Assembly: GCA_029834535.1 (NCBI GenBank)
Contig: JAQMWT010000330.1
Coordinates: 434,001-498,000, forward strand
Source: Chrysophaeum taylorii
Taxonomy: Eukaryota; Sar; Pelagophyceae; Pelagomonadales; Pelagomonadaceae
Reading direction: 5' to 3'
DNA: 64,000 bases
The notes beneath the pieces were generated by a model. The model searched no databases and was not told where the DNA came from. It saw only the letters and a list, made by a program, of their open reading frames with translations. Of this stretch, positions 20,797 to 32,775 are shown one piece after another (within the stretch, counting starts at the first letter, position 1; each line of letters begins with the position of its first letter). Position numbers and translations under genes: made by a program.

Positions 20797-22860
20797 TCAT
20801 CGATCCTTCCTGTCGGTCCGACGCGCCTGAGCGGGTGGGATATCGATACGTTGTTGCGCTCGTTTTCTTCTTCTTCGAAACACTGCGCCGAGGAGGAAGG
20901 GGGCGACGAGCGAAAGGATAATGATGAGGAGGGGGCCGTCGATACGAAGAAGGCCGTAAGGCGCGACGCTCTTGAAGCGGCGAAGGCCGTCGAGGCGGGA
21001 ATCCACCTCGTACCCGAGGCGAGAGAGGGGGTGGCGCGGAGGTGGGCGAGGTGGAGGCGGAGACTCCGGCCAGCCCTGTGGTCGAACGACCTGGTCGAGC
21101 AAAATTGTCTCGTCGACGGCGGGAAAATACTCTCGAACTTTGGCGCGGGCCCAGTAGAGGCCGCAGTCGTCTTCCTTTGCGGCGGCGGCGGCGTTTTTCA
21201 AGCGAAAACAGTCGGGGCTCAGGATGGTGTTGCTGGGGATGGCCCAGGGAGTCGGGACGCGCGTGAAGTCGTAGTGGTAGAGCCAGGCGCGGACGAGCTT
21301 TGGTACGCGGCGCGGCGGCTCTTCGAGGAGGTCGAGCGCGGGCGAAGGCGTGCCGCGAAGCAGTTTGTAGCAGAGGTGGACGAACCAGGGGTTGTGGTGG
21401 TATGTCCCGAGGGCGGCGAACCACATCTGCCAGTCGAGTCGGGGCTGATGGGGGGCGGTACGTCGCGGCGGGCGGCGGGGATCGCCGGGCGCGTACCGGA
21501 ACTTCACCTCGGTCCAGTTGGCACCGTCGGAGGAGGTCTCGAGGACGACGACGGGGACCGCTGGGACCGAGGGCGGGAGACCGCCGAATCCGCCGCCGTG
21601 GTTTGGCGCGGGACCGACGCCCGTCATGCGGCGAAAGAGGCCGTAGGAGCTCGAAACGCGCAGGGGCTCGAGTCGGAGCGCGAGCGCGGCGGTCGCCCGG
21701 TCGATCGGAGGCGGTATGAGCGGCAACATGTCGCGGTTGGTGATCGATCGAAAGGGCAGCAAGATGAGGCCCATGTAGGCGCCGCACCACGCCGCTCGGA
21801 GGATCCGCCCCGCGAAGCGGGCGTACGCGGGCCGGCCTACGAGGGTCGTCGACGCGTCGGCGAGCGTCGAGGCCGCCCACGCCGCGTACACGTAGGCCAC
21901 GCCGGCCCTGGACACCAAGGTGCGAAGCATGGCCTCCGTCCAGTCGGGGGTTATCAAGTTCCGGACAATCGTGTCTCTGCTCGTGAAGAGGGCCGAGGTC
22001 GCCTCTACCGGGAACAGCTCGGCGAACGCGACGGCGAGCGCCGCGACCGAGAGCGCGACGGTCACGACCCTCGCGCGCTCCCAGGCGCGCTCCCAGGCGG
22101 CGCCGGCCAGCACGAGTCTTTCGGCGACCGCGGCGGCAATTGGCTTCTCGGCAACTCGTCGGTCGGTCGCGGCGGCGGCAAAGTCGGGCGTCCACGCCGC
22201 CAGCGCCATAGCCGCCGTCAGCGCGTTGAAGAAGTTGTAGTTTCCCGTGAGCTGGATGGCGACTTGCAAAGCGACTTGCACGACAACTCCGACGCGGCGC
22301 ACGGCCGTCACGGGAGCCAGCAGGAGCCAGGGCGCGACGAGCTCTGTTAGGAACATGAACGCGACGCCGAGCCGAAGGAGGGGCGGCGGAAGGCTGTGGA
22401 ACCACCAGGCCTCTGCGGTCGGGAGGCACGTCGAGGCGAAGTGATACTCGAGGGCAGTCAGGTGCTTCCAGGTCGGGCAGTTCGCCGTCACCTTGACGAC
22501 GCCGCTCATCACCATCAGCTTGACGGTAGCCAAACGAAAAATCCAGGGATCGTAAACGATCGCCGCCGCGCCCGCCTCGAGCAGGAGAATATCCCACTGG
22601 AACGACAACCAGGGACTCTGGCCGATCGAGTACAGCTTTAGGTAGCACGCGAACGCGACGCCCATCACGATCGGGTGCGCCAGGCCGCCGAGGGCCGCCC
22701 CTCCCGCCGCGGCGCCCAAGACGGCCACTCCCGAAACGAAAAAGTCGTCTCCGCAACCACAAGGGGCCAACCCATCCTCGCCGAGGAGGCCCGGGTACTG
22801 CAGCCAGAATGATACGAAGGCGCACACGTAGACGCCGCCGAGGCATCGCCGGACAAGCAT
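20797..22860 (-). CDS. lipase maturation factor (LMF1/LMF2 family)
   Basis: A 687-residue multi-pass membrane protein. LMF proteins sit in the ER membrane and are needed for folding of secreted homodimeric lipases. Family blocks are unmistakable: SFQWDILLLEAGAAAIVY, KLMVMSGVVKVTANCPTW, LTALEYHFASTCLPTAEAW, QLTGNYNFFNALT, and in the lumenal C-terminal part TPHQPRLDWQMWFAALGTYH. Hydrophobic segments fill the first 370 residues. The C-terminus ends with another hydrophobic stretch (LLIIILSLVAPFLLGAVF) and a basic tail. The ATG at 22860 starts directly before the first hydrophobic helix. Confidence 0.9.
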   Translation of the reverse strand: MLVRRCLGGVYVCAFVSFWLQYPGLLGEDGLAPCGCGDDFFVSGVAVLGAAAGGAALGGLAHPIVMGVAFACYLKLYSIGQSPWLSFQWDILLLEAGAAAIVYDPWIFRLATVKLMVMSGVVKVTANCPTWKHLTALEYHFASTCLPTAEAWWFHSLPPPLLRLGVAFMFLTELVAPWLLLAPVTAVRRVGVVVQVALQVAIQLTGNYNFFNALTAAMALAAWTPDFAAAATDRRVAEKPIAAAVAERLVLAGAAWERAWERARVVTVALSVAALAVAFAELFPVEATSALFTSRDTIVRNLITPDWTEAMLRTLVSRAGVAYVYAAWAASTLADASTTLVGRPAYARFAGRILRAAWCGAYMGLILLPFRSITNRDMLPLIPPPIDRATAALALRLEPLRVSSSYGLFRRMTGVGPAPNHGGGFGGLPPSVPAVPVVVLETSSDGANWTEVKFRYAPGDPRRPPRRTAPHQPRLDWQMWFAALGTYHHNPWFVHLCYKLLRGTPSPALDLLEEPPRRVPKLVRAWLYHYDFTRVPTPWAIPSNTILSPDCFRLKNAAAAAKEDDCGLYWARAKVREYFPAVDETILLDQVVRPQGWPESPPPPRPPPRHPLSRLGYEVDSRLDGLRRFKSVAPYGLLRIDGPLLIIILSLVAPFLLGAVFRRRRKRAQQRIDIPPAQARRTDRKDR

Positions 22861-22929
22861 CGTGAGAGCGTTGCGATATGTTTTTTAGGTCGTCGTCGTC
22901 GTGACGACAAAAGAGGAATAGAGCACAAC

Positions 22930-23245
22930 AAGTGTAGGCCAGTAAGTTCACCTACTCCCAATCTCTAACCCCAGTAAATTCGGCGTAAACCCAATCTCTT
23001 TAGACTAAGTTCAGGGTCGGCGTAAACCCACACCCACTCACCCCACTCTCCTTCGAGCTCGTCGCTCTCACCTCCGCCAATCTATGCTGCTTTAATCCGT
23101 ACACGCCGCTAGCCTTTGCGTTCACTCTAAAAACCCCAGTAAGTTCACTTGGTCCCAGTAAGTTCACCTGGTCACTAAGTTCACCTAGTCCCAATCTCAA
23201 ACCCCAGTAAGTTCACCTGGTCCCAGTAAGTTCACCTACCGTGCG
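22930..23245. repeat. short interspersed tandem array, CCCAGTAAGTTCACCT type
   Basis: AGTAAGTTCACCT and variants (GTAAATTCGGCG, CTAAGTTCACCTAGTC) recur about seven times, together with CCCAATCTC(T/A)AA and GGCGTAAACCCA blocks. Spacing is irregular, so it is not a simple satellite and not CRISPR-like. It adjoins the Helitron helicase relic and may be part of that element or its insertion hot spot. Confidence 0.65.
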
Positions 23246-23289
23246 CGTGTAGACGCCGGGAGGGGGCTTATCGGTATTGCGCAGCACGT

Positions 23290-23829
23290 GTGGGGTAGGG
23301 TGGAGTCGTCGACCCAGATGAGTATATCTCCTCGGGGATGCCGATCGACAGAGAGCCACGTAGAGCTGGACGTGGCAGAAGACGGGCTTGGGAAAGAGGA
23401 CGCCGACCTCGCGGGGCGTCTGGCCCTGGCTCTTGGTGATCGTTTGGCGTCGGCGGGCCTTACGGGATACAGGTTGGAGGAGCCTCGGTGACAACGACAC
23501 GATCGATCATGTATCTGGTACCGTTGCAGTGGCCGAGCGACGGGTCGAGGTTGCGAAGACTTTAAGCTCGCGATCAAAGTCAGCATGCCGTTGGTTGTCA
23601 GGGAGTTGAAAACTCGACTGTAAAGAGCGAGGCGTCGGCTTCCGACCCAACCTAGTCGGCCGAAAAGAACTCCGACGCCTCGTCTCCGGGAAAAAAAGGC
23701 CGCGGTCATGCGCGCGTTGTCAGCATCGACAACATCGTTTCGACGGGGCGTGAGAATGGCGCGCTGAAAGAGCCGCCGCAGGTCGTGGAAATAGTCTGCG
23801 AGGTCGCCGTAGACGGCTTGGAGGATCAA
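23290..23829 (-). pseudogene. Helitron/PIF1-type helicase C-terminal relic
   Basis: Two minus-strand frames together carry the ordered C-terminal blocks of Helitron Rep/helicases. The first frame has AVYGDLADYF, RAILTPRRNDVVDADN and VFNSLTTNGMLTL. After a frameshift the second has RRQTITKSQGQTPREVGV and PKPVFCHVQLYVALCRSASP, close to the canonical AMTINKSQGQ...YLPRPVFSHGQLYVALSR of this family. The upstream ATPase motifs and the Rep nuclease are absent, so this is a broken fragment. Confidence 0.7.
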
Positions 23830-23875
23830 TGTGTGGCTCGCGGGCCCACATGATCCTTACCCTAAATCGAGGGAC

Positions 23876-23877
23876 AA

Positions 23878-23912
<35 letters not shown>

Positions 23913-23915
23913 AAC
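23876..23915. repeat. ACAG microsatellite
   Basis: A run of CAGACAGACAGACAAACAG-type tetranucleotides lies between the helicase relic and the F-box gene. Confidence 0.8.
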
Positions 23916-24117
23916 ATCTGTCGATTAGTAGTTAGGATAATAAAACTCTCCGAACTATAAAGAAACGGCTCGCAATAAAACAAAGCTTCTTCGCGCGCCT
24001 GGCGGGATCTTTCGTTCCCCTTTTTGTTGGTTTCGCCTCGTTTTTTTCCCCCGACTGTGACGAAATGTAGTAGTAATTGAATACGAATTGAAAGATGCAG
24101 CAGAAAGAAAGACGTTG

Positions 24118-25017
24118 ATGTTGGTGTGGAGCGAAGTGGCGTGGGAGACGGTGCTCGGGTTCGTCGCACCCCGGGAGGCACTCGCGTGCCGCGCCCTTGG
24201 GCGTTGGGCACGGGTGACGCTGGACGCCGAGTGGTATTGGCGGCTGGTGTGCGCCGAGTGGCCCCTGAGCTCGGTGATTGGGAAGCCGAGCCTGGATGTG
24301 TACAGACGGTACGCGCTGCGCGCGCGGTTCCGGCTGCCGCGCGAAAAGACGCTCGAGTTCGTGGCGACGGTAGACGGGCGGCTCGTGTGGCTGCGCGAGA
24401 TGACGTGGCGCGCGGCGGCCGGGGCGAAGGTCGCGCTGAACCGGAACCAGTTCCGGTTTAACGCGCTCGAGTACGACCTCGACTTTGTCGACGCGTTGCA
24501 CGTGGAGGTGGATTGCGTGCGCGGCGGGGAGCTCTGCGTCGTGCTGGCAGCGGGGCGGCCCGAGTCCTGGTACCAAGTCGCAAACCCGAACAATTTTTTG
24601 AGGCCTCGAGGGCCTCGGCCGTTCTCGGGTCCGGACGGCAAGCCGCTCGCCTCGGCTGGGGACGTCGTTTGCACATTTCGCGACGGTCTCTTCACGATCG
24701 ACTTGGTCTTGAAACGCACGGATAGGAACGAGGTCGTTTTGGTCGGCCTCGCGCTCGGGGCTGCGCCGGAAGCGCTCGCGTACCTTCGTTTTTCCTTTCC
24801 CTCCGCGGCGACCACGGGCGTAGATGATCCCCCCGCCGCGCGGTACCAGCCGGCCCGCGCCGCCGACCCCAGGAAGACGACGACGACGACGACGACGACG
24901 ACGACTGGGATGGTGGTTGTTCTTCTTGTTGTGACTGTTTGCCTGCTTCTTCTCAGCTCGGGCCTCTCCCCGCTGCTCCGAGCGGCGCGGCTGCTCGAGA
25001 GACGCGAGTGTGTATAA
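24118..25017 (+). CDS. F-box-like protein with C-terminal membrane segment
   Basis: A 299-residue protein. Residues about 3-45 fit an F-box: VWSEVAWETVLGFVAPREAL, ARVTLDAEWYWRLVCAEWP. The middle (about 75-245) is a beta-rich region of unknown type with YDLDFVDALHVEVDC and WYQVANPNNFL. A poly-Thr run (ACG repeat) precedes a strongly hydrophobic stretch, GMVVVLLVVTVCLLLLSS, close to the C-terminus, so it is likely tail-anchored. The ATG at 24118 was preferred to the upstream non-ATG extension of the frame. It is convergent with the dehydrogenase gene, 44 bases between stops. Confidence 0.65.
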   Translation: MLVWSEVAWETVLGFVAPREALACRALGRWARVTLDAEWYWRLVCAEWPLSSVIGKPSLDVYRRYALRARFRLPREKTLEFVATVDGRLVWLREMTWRAAAGAKVALNRNQFRFNALEYDLDFVDALHVEVDCVRGGELCVVLAAGRPESWYQVANPNNFLRPRGPRPFSGPDGKPLASAGDVVCTFRDGLFTIDLVLKRTDRNEVVLVGLALGAAPEALAYLRFSFPSAATTGVDDPPAARYQPARAADPRKTTTTTTTTTTGMVVVLLVVTVCLLLLSSGLSPLLRAARLLERRECV

Positions 25018-25061
25018 CACAGTAGAGACAACGACGAAAGAACGACGGCGAGATTAATTAA

Positions 25062-26141
25062 TTAGGCGGCTTTCGGGAGGAGGACTTGGTTGGTATAGGG
25101 GCCACCCCGCGCGAACTCCTTGAGGTTGAGGATGGTGGTTTGGGCGATGGAGGAGAGGGCTTCGGCAGTCAGAAAGGCGACGTGGGGCGTGACGACGACG
25201 TTGGGTCTCGTCGCGAGCGATCCGAGGGTCTTGTCCCAGCCGCGGGGAAGGCTCGCCCCTGGGTTTTCGTCGGTCTCGACAGAAAGATCCTCGAAGAACG
25301 TGTTGGCCTCGTACTCGTAAACGTCGATCCCGAGGGCGCCGATCTTGCGCGAGTCCAGGGCGTCGATGACGTCGAGCGTGTTGATCAAGCCGCCACGCGA
25401 GACGTTGATGAGGACCACGTTGTCGCGCATGAGCTTGATGGTGTTCTTGTTGACGAGGTGCTTCGTCTCCTCGTTCAGCGGACAGTGGAGCGAGATGATC
25501 TGGGACTCCTTGAGGAGGTCGACGAAATCCACGTACTCGACACCCATCGCCATAGCCTCCTTCGACGGTCTCGAGTCGAAGGCGATGACCTTGCACCCCA
25601 TACCCCGGTAAATCGACGCGGCGCACCTTCCGATTTTGCCCGTGCCGATTAAACCCACCGTCTTTCCGAACATGTCGAAGCCGACGAGGCCCGACAACGT
25701 GTAGTTCCCCCCCCGCACGCGCTCCGATGCCTTGATGAGCTGCCGGTTCAGGGTTAGGCATAGGGCGATCGAATGCTCGGCGACGGCGTACGGCGAATAC
25801 GCGGGGACGCGAGTCACGATAACCCCGCACCTGTTCGCCGCCTCGAGGTCCACGCGGTCGTAGCCCGCACACCGCATCGCGATGCACCCGATCCCGACGT
25901 CCGCGAGCCGCTCGACGGTCGACTCGCTCAGGTCGTCGTTTACGAACGCGCACACGGCATTGCATCCTTCGGCGAGCCCGGCTGTCTCGCGCGACAGCCG
26001 CACGGGCAACCCCCTGCTCCCGGGAAACTCGGCGAGCATCGGCTCCACCTGCGTCTTCATCATGTATGCGCGCTGGCTGAACACGGCCACGCGGACCGAC
26101 GACGACGACGACGACGAAAACCGACGCCACGCCCTCTTCAT
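25062..26141 (-). CDS. D-2-hydroxyacid dehydrogenase, D-lactate dehydrogenase type
   Basis: A 359-residue NAD-dependent enzyme interconverting pyruvate and D-lactate or a related 2-oxoacid pair. Residues: dinucleotide-binding GLIGTGKIGRCAA, LHCPLNEETKHLV, catalytic Arg in NVSRGGLI, Glu in GIDVYEYEANTFFED, and catalytic His in VVTPHVAFLT. The FFED element is typical of the LdhA-like clade. An N-terminal extension rich in Arg and Ser (MKRAWRRFSSSSSSS) could be a mitochondrial presequence. The start is the ATG at 26141, 64 bases after the stop of the methyltransferase gene on the same strand. Confidence 0.88.
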   Translation of the reverse strand: MKRAWRRFSSSSSSSVRVAVFSQRAYMMKTQVEPMLAEFPGSRGLPVRLSRETAGLAEGCNAVCAFVNDDLSESTVERLADVGIGCIAMRCAGYDRVDLEAANRCGVIVTRVPAYSPYAVAEHSIALCLTLNRQLIKASERVRGGNYTLSGLVGFDMFGKTVGLIGTGKIGRCAASIYRGMGCKVIAFDSRPSKEAMAMGVEYVDFVDLLKESQIISLHCPLNEETKHLVNKNTIKLMRDNVVLINVSRGGLINTLDVIDALDSRKIGALGIDVYEYEANTFFEDLSVETDENPGASLPRGWDKTLGSLATRPNVVVTPHVAFLTAEALSSIAQTTILNLKEFARGGPYTNQVLLPKAA

Positions 26142-26205
26142 TTTCTCGGACCAACTAACTACTGGCGCGAAACAAGTTATCGAATCTTTCTTTCTTCTTC
26201 GTTTT

Positions 26206-27003
26206 TCAACGGACCGGTTGTTGATTTTTTGTAGCGACGTAGAGGGCAACGCTCCCAAAGGCGAGGTACGATATCGAGACGACCTCCAAGCCCGCGTCGG
26301 CGACGAGCTCGGCGAACCGGGGGGGGGCGGGAAATTTGGCGATGGAGGTTTGGAGGTGGCGGTATTCGGCCCAGTGAGCCCCCGAGAGAAGAGCCCCGAG
26401 TCGGGGGACGACGTGCCGGATAAATAGGCGGGCGATCGGCGCCAGAAAGATACCGCCCTCGGGCTCGCAGAACTCGAGAATCGCGAGGGTCGCGTTTGGC
26501 GCCGCAATCCGCGCCATCTCGCTTAGCGCCGCCGGAACGTCGGGAATGTTCCGGATCCCAAAGGCGATCGACACTTTGTCGAAACTATTGTCTTCGAGGG
26601 TATCGAGCCGTGTCGCGTCCCCCGCGACGAGCACGACGTCGAGACCCTCGGCCGCGACCTTCGTCCGCCCAACCTCCAGCATTCGCTCGGACGGGTCGAC
26701 CCCCAAAACACGCGCGCCGCGCCGACCTTCGAGAATTGCCACGTCGGCGGTCCCTGTCGCGAGGTCTAACACGCGGTCCCGAGACGTCACGTCGAGGGCT
26801 TCGACCATATGGCGTCGCCAGCCCCTGTCGAGGCCCAACGACATAAACCGATTCGCGAGGTCGTATCGGGTGGCGATGCGGTCGAACATCGACCCAGACC
26901 CCAAGAAATCACCCGACTCGCTCGCCGGGGATTCGTCGTAATACACCAGCGTGGCGACAATACAAGCGATGACCGCGATGGCGGTCACACCACGCCACAT
27001 CAT
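26206..27003 (-). CDS. UbiE/MenG/COQ5-type quinone C-methyltransferase
   Basis: A 265-residue SAM-dependent methyltransferase. Family motifs: GSMFDRIATRYDLANRFMSLGLD, motif I VLDLATGTADVAI, GVDPSERMLEVGR, VAGDATRL, SIAFGIRNIPDVPAAL and LEFCEPEGG. These enzymes methylate demethylmenaquinone/phylloquinone or the ubiquinone ring. An N-terminal hydrophobic segment (VTAIAVIACIVATLVYY, about residues 6-22) precedes the enzyme and could be a signal anchor or part of an organelle leader. Whether it acts in plastid or mitochondrion is not settled by sequence. Same strand as the dehydrogenase downstream. Confidence 0.87.
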   Translation of the reverse strand: MMWRGVTAIAVIACIVATLVYYDESPASESGDFLGSGSMFDRIATRYDLANRFMSLGLDRGWRRHMVEALDVTSRDRVLDLATGTADVAILEGRRGARVLGVDPSERMLEVGRTKVAAEGLDVVLVAGDATRLDTLEDNSFDKVSIAFGIRNIPDVPAALSEMARIAAPNATLAILEFCEPEGGIFLAPIARLFIRHVVPRLGALLSGAHWAEYRHLQTSIAKFPAPPRFAELVADAGLEVVSISYLAFGSVALYVATKNQQPVR

Positions 27004-27088
27004 CAGACTTAACTAGGGTAAGGGTGGTCGCTGCGCCCGTGTCTAACGGTACTACGTACCCCAAAAGTTGAAGTGCGTTTACTGGTAG

Positions 27089-30044
<2,956 letters not shown>

Positions 30045-30480
30045 AGTAGTGTCGCGTGAGAGTGAATTTCTCTACCTGAGCTCAGTATCGCTGCATAACA
30101 TGTCATATCCCCCAGTATTATAAAGAACACTCGTGAACTTTATAATTTTGGGTTACCAGAACCGTCGCGGGACAGCAACATCTGATACGGTTTGTGGTAT
30201 TACGAACCGGATACCGTCCTCGGAGAGGACGCCGCCGTGCTCTCCGACAAAACCCACGGTGTTCCTCTTTGGCGGCGAGCGACTGGACGCATGCTTATTC
30301 TTATCGCTCGCTCGCTCCCTCGCTGCAAGGGAGCGCTGGCGCGGATTGGCAGACAACATACAGATCTCAAAATAGAAGAGGCAAAAAAAAGGGGGGCCAA
30401 GCGGCGGGACACGAGACTGTTTGCAAGCGAAGAAGAGGCCCCGGCATCGAGGGGTCCTACCCCCCCACCCCCCCCCCTCT
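30045..30480. other. intergenic between convergent genes
   Basis: This is the shared 3' region of polyubiquitin and the leucine-rich-repeat gene. It contains an AT-rich stretch (about 30105-30150) and a C-rich run near 30460. No gene or RNA is apparent. Confidence 0.5.
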
Positions 30481-31578
30481 TCACGCGTGGCTCCTCGGGA
30501 GCTGGAAGAGGAGGTCGGCGGTGTGCGGTGAGGCGGCCTCGGTCGCAGCAGCGGGGTGGGTTCTTCGTCCGAGGGTGAAGAAGTAGTCCTCGGAGCGGTG
30601 AAAGTCGAGGAAGTTCGGCCTGGGCTCGGCGTCGACGAAGGTGCGGCCGCGCGTGATGTCGAGTTTTCGCTGTATTTCGCGGGCGAGGTCGTCGCTGACG
30701 CTCCCGGTGACGTTGAGGGTGTCGAGGTTAGGGGCGCGATCCAAGACGGCGATGAAGAGTCTGGCTCCGTCGTCGCCGAGGTCGTTCTGGCCGAGGTCGA
30801 CGCTGTGGAGAGGGACCCCAGCGATAACGTCGGCAAAGATACTCGCCCCGATCACGGAGATGCCGATGCAGCGGATCGAGAGGCTCGCGAGGCAGGTCGA
30901 GGCGACTACGCCCGGCGCGAGCAAGGCGAGGCCGGCGTCGCCGAGGCGGTTGTACGACAAATTGAGGTGGACGAGGCTCTGGGAATGCACTAGGATGCGC
31001 GCCACTTGAGCGCCGCCCGCCACCCCGAGGTCGTTGGAGTCGAGGTCGAGGATGGCGATTTTGGATCTGTGGCCGGCCGCGACGAGCGCGTCGGCGAGCG
31101 CCGTAACGCCGCACGGCCCCGCAGCGTTCGAGCCCAAACTCAGATGGAGGAGCGTCGTGTTTTTCTCGAGGCCCTTCGCGATAAGGCGCATCCCGTGCTC
31201 CCCGAGCTCGTTCTGCCTCAGGTCGATCCCCTCGAGCGACGTCGTCGATCCCAGCCACGGTCCCAACGCCTCCGCCCCCGGGATTCCGATCGCCGCGCCC
31301 CACAAATTCAGGATCCGGATCGTCGTGCTCGACCGCAGGGCCCGCCCCAGCAACCGCACCGACGCCACCGACAGCTGTCGCGCCGACGCGTCGTAATTCA
31401 CGAGACGATTCTCTTCGAGTCGTCGCGCGGCTTCCTCGACGCTTTCTATCGTTTCCCCCGCGGCGATCGAGCAGTACCGCGCTCGGAGCACGGCGAGCTT
31501 GGCCACGCGGCTCTGCCCGTCGGTACTCGCCGCCCGCGCACACACCCGACCCTCGACGCTCAGCTTTGGCATCGTCAT
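30481..31578 (-). CDS. leucine-rich repeat protein, RNI type
   Basis: A 365-residue protein. About eight ribonuclease-inhibitor-like repeats of 28-29 residues occupy residues about 75-300, for example IRILNLWGAAIGIPGAEAL, LEGIDLRQNELGEHGMRLI, IAILDLDSNDLGVAGG, LVHLNLSYNRLGDAGLALL and LHSVDLGQNDLGDDGARL. Such horseshoe folds bind proteins; no catalytic domain accompanies them. The C-terminal 65 residues are unstructured. The start is the ATG at 31578 (MTMPKLSVEG); the frame extends upstream only from a non-ATG codon. Function unknown. Confidence 0.75.
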   Translation of the reverse strand: MTMPKLSVEGRVCARAASTDGQSRVAKLAVLRARYCSIAAGETIESVEEAARRLEENRLVNYDASARQLSVASVRLLGRALRSSTTIRILNLWGAAIGIPGAEALGPWLGSTTSLEGIDLRQNELGEHGMRLIAKGLEKNTTLLHLSLGSNAAGPCGVTALADALVAAGHRSKIAILDLDSNDLGVAGGAQVARILVHSQSLVHLNLSYNRLGDAGLALLAPGVVASTCLASLSIRCIGISVIGASIFADVIAGVPLHSVDLGQNDLGDDGARLFIAVLDRAPNLDTLNVTGSVSDDLAREIQRKLDITRGRTFVDAEPRPNFLDFHRSEDYFFTLGRRTHPAAATEAASPHTADLLFQLPRSHA

Positions 31579-32144
31579 TGTGACGATGGAAGCGCCGCCA
31601 GCTGCCTTTGACTCAGTTTCAAGTGAATTCAACTTGAGTGCGACCCGGACTTGTAAACATTTCGTTTACGCTTTCACCTATCCAACGGATCATTCATGAA
31701 GACCACAAACGCACGACGGCGCGGGCGGGTTGGAAGCCGGAACGTTCGCAGTGGGACGGTTCTCATTCAAGTCGCGGTCAAAGCGTCGCATGGCGACAGG
31801 CGTCAATTAGATTCCCCCGACGCTCCTTTCAGCGCCTCGTCTCTCTTCCCTGCAATTCTGATCCTGCGCGCTGCGGCGTTCGGATCATCAGCAAAGGCCC
31901 CACGCACTCTGCTGGCCTGTAGTTTGGTAGTCGGTGCCAGCATACGATGCCGCAGTGCGTCGGAAAGAGTGCCCTGTAGTTTGGTAGTCGGTGCCAGCAT
32001 ACGATGCCGCAGTGCGTCGGAAAGAGTGCCCGAGGCGTGACGGTAGGTAGCCCTTCATGGTCGGTCCCCCTAATCATCCATTCTGCGGCTGTAAACAACG
32101 CGCATTTACCACACCACCGAATCGGTGAAAGTTTCGCCGCAAGG
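31579..32144. other. intergenic, contains a 57-base tandem duplication
   Basis: Apart from the duplication at 31917-32030 I see no gene. The stretch separates two divergent genes and must contain their promoters. Confidence 0.45.
31917..32030 (+). repeat. perfect 57-base tandem duplication
   Basis: Two identical units (31917-31973 and 31974-32030) start CTGTAGTTTGGTAGTCGG and end GGAAAGAGTGCC. No base differs between the copies, so the duplication is recent or conserved. Confidence 0.9.
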
Positions 32145-32477
32145 ATGACGGACACTTCGAGTTTTGAGTTTGCGGTCGATTTGCGTGTAGATTTGCACCG
32201 CCGGGCAGTGAGCTTTGATGTGCGTTGCTGTGGGGTGAGCCACGACAAAAAATTTGCTCCGAGAGGCGCAGGATTGTCTCGCCTCCCCGTAGATGCCGAC
32301 GATGTCAGCGTGTTTCGCGAACATGACGGGAGAGAAGAAGTCGAGATTCAGGATATCCACAAGCTCTTCCTGGAGCTGAAGAAGCAAGTCATCGATGCTG
32401 TCGCCGAGCACACGGAGGACGGACGTGGAGGCCTTTATGACAAAGAGGCCCGTTGGAACCACAGCACACATCTTTAA
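32145..32477 (+). CDS. hypothetical protein, 110 residues
   Basis: An ATG at 32145 (MTDTSSFEFAVDLRVDLHRR) opens a frame to 32477. The C-terminal half, EEVEIQDIHKLFLELKKQV, is helical and amphipathic. I recognise no family. A minus-strand frame of similar length overlaps and cannot be fully excluded, but the plus-strand amino-acid pattern looks more protein-like. It could also be a fragment of an older gene. Confidence 0.35.
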   Translation: MTDTSSFEFAVDLRVDLHRRAVSFDVRCCGVSHDKKFAPRGAGLSRLPVDADDVSVFREHDGREEVEIQDIHKLFLELKKQVIDAVAEHTEDGRGGLYDKEARWNHSTHL

Positions 32478-32775
32478 CTCAACCTAGGTACCAGTAGGTG
32501 TGGGCATCGTTGACCCCGTCGTCACACCGGAGACTGACTATCCAGGAGGGATGTGACGTACCTGCACGGGTAACCCCCCGGCGCCGTGGGCAATCAATCT
32601 GGTGCGCCGAGTCTCGCTTGGCGTGCAAGTATCGGTTACCTCGTTCGTGCGTACTCGAAATGTGGTTGAGAACCAACCAGCCCCTGCGACGCAGGCTGCG
32701 TTCGTGTGTTCTCTCTCACCCTCTCTCACAAACAAACAAACCCGGCTGAAGGGTAAGTAATAAGGCGATCCGAAG
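32478..32775. other. intergenic, no feature seen
   Basis: Contains the upstream region of the next gene, with a short CAAACAAACAAAC run near 32730. No gene is apparent. Confidence 0.4.

Noticed and set aside
20762-22951. 729-codon minus-strand open frame overlapping lipase maturation factor
   Set aside because: It is an Arg/Pro-rich out-of-frame shadow; the 687-residue frame matches the LMF family throughout.
22930-23245. Direct repeats resembling a CRISPR array
   Set aside because: Spacing is irregular, repeat words vary in length, and the setting is a eukaryotic nuclear genome.
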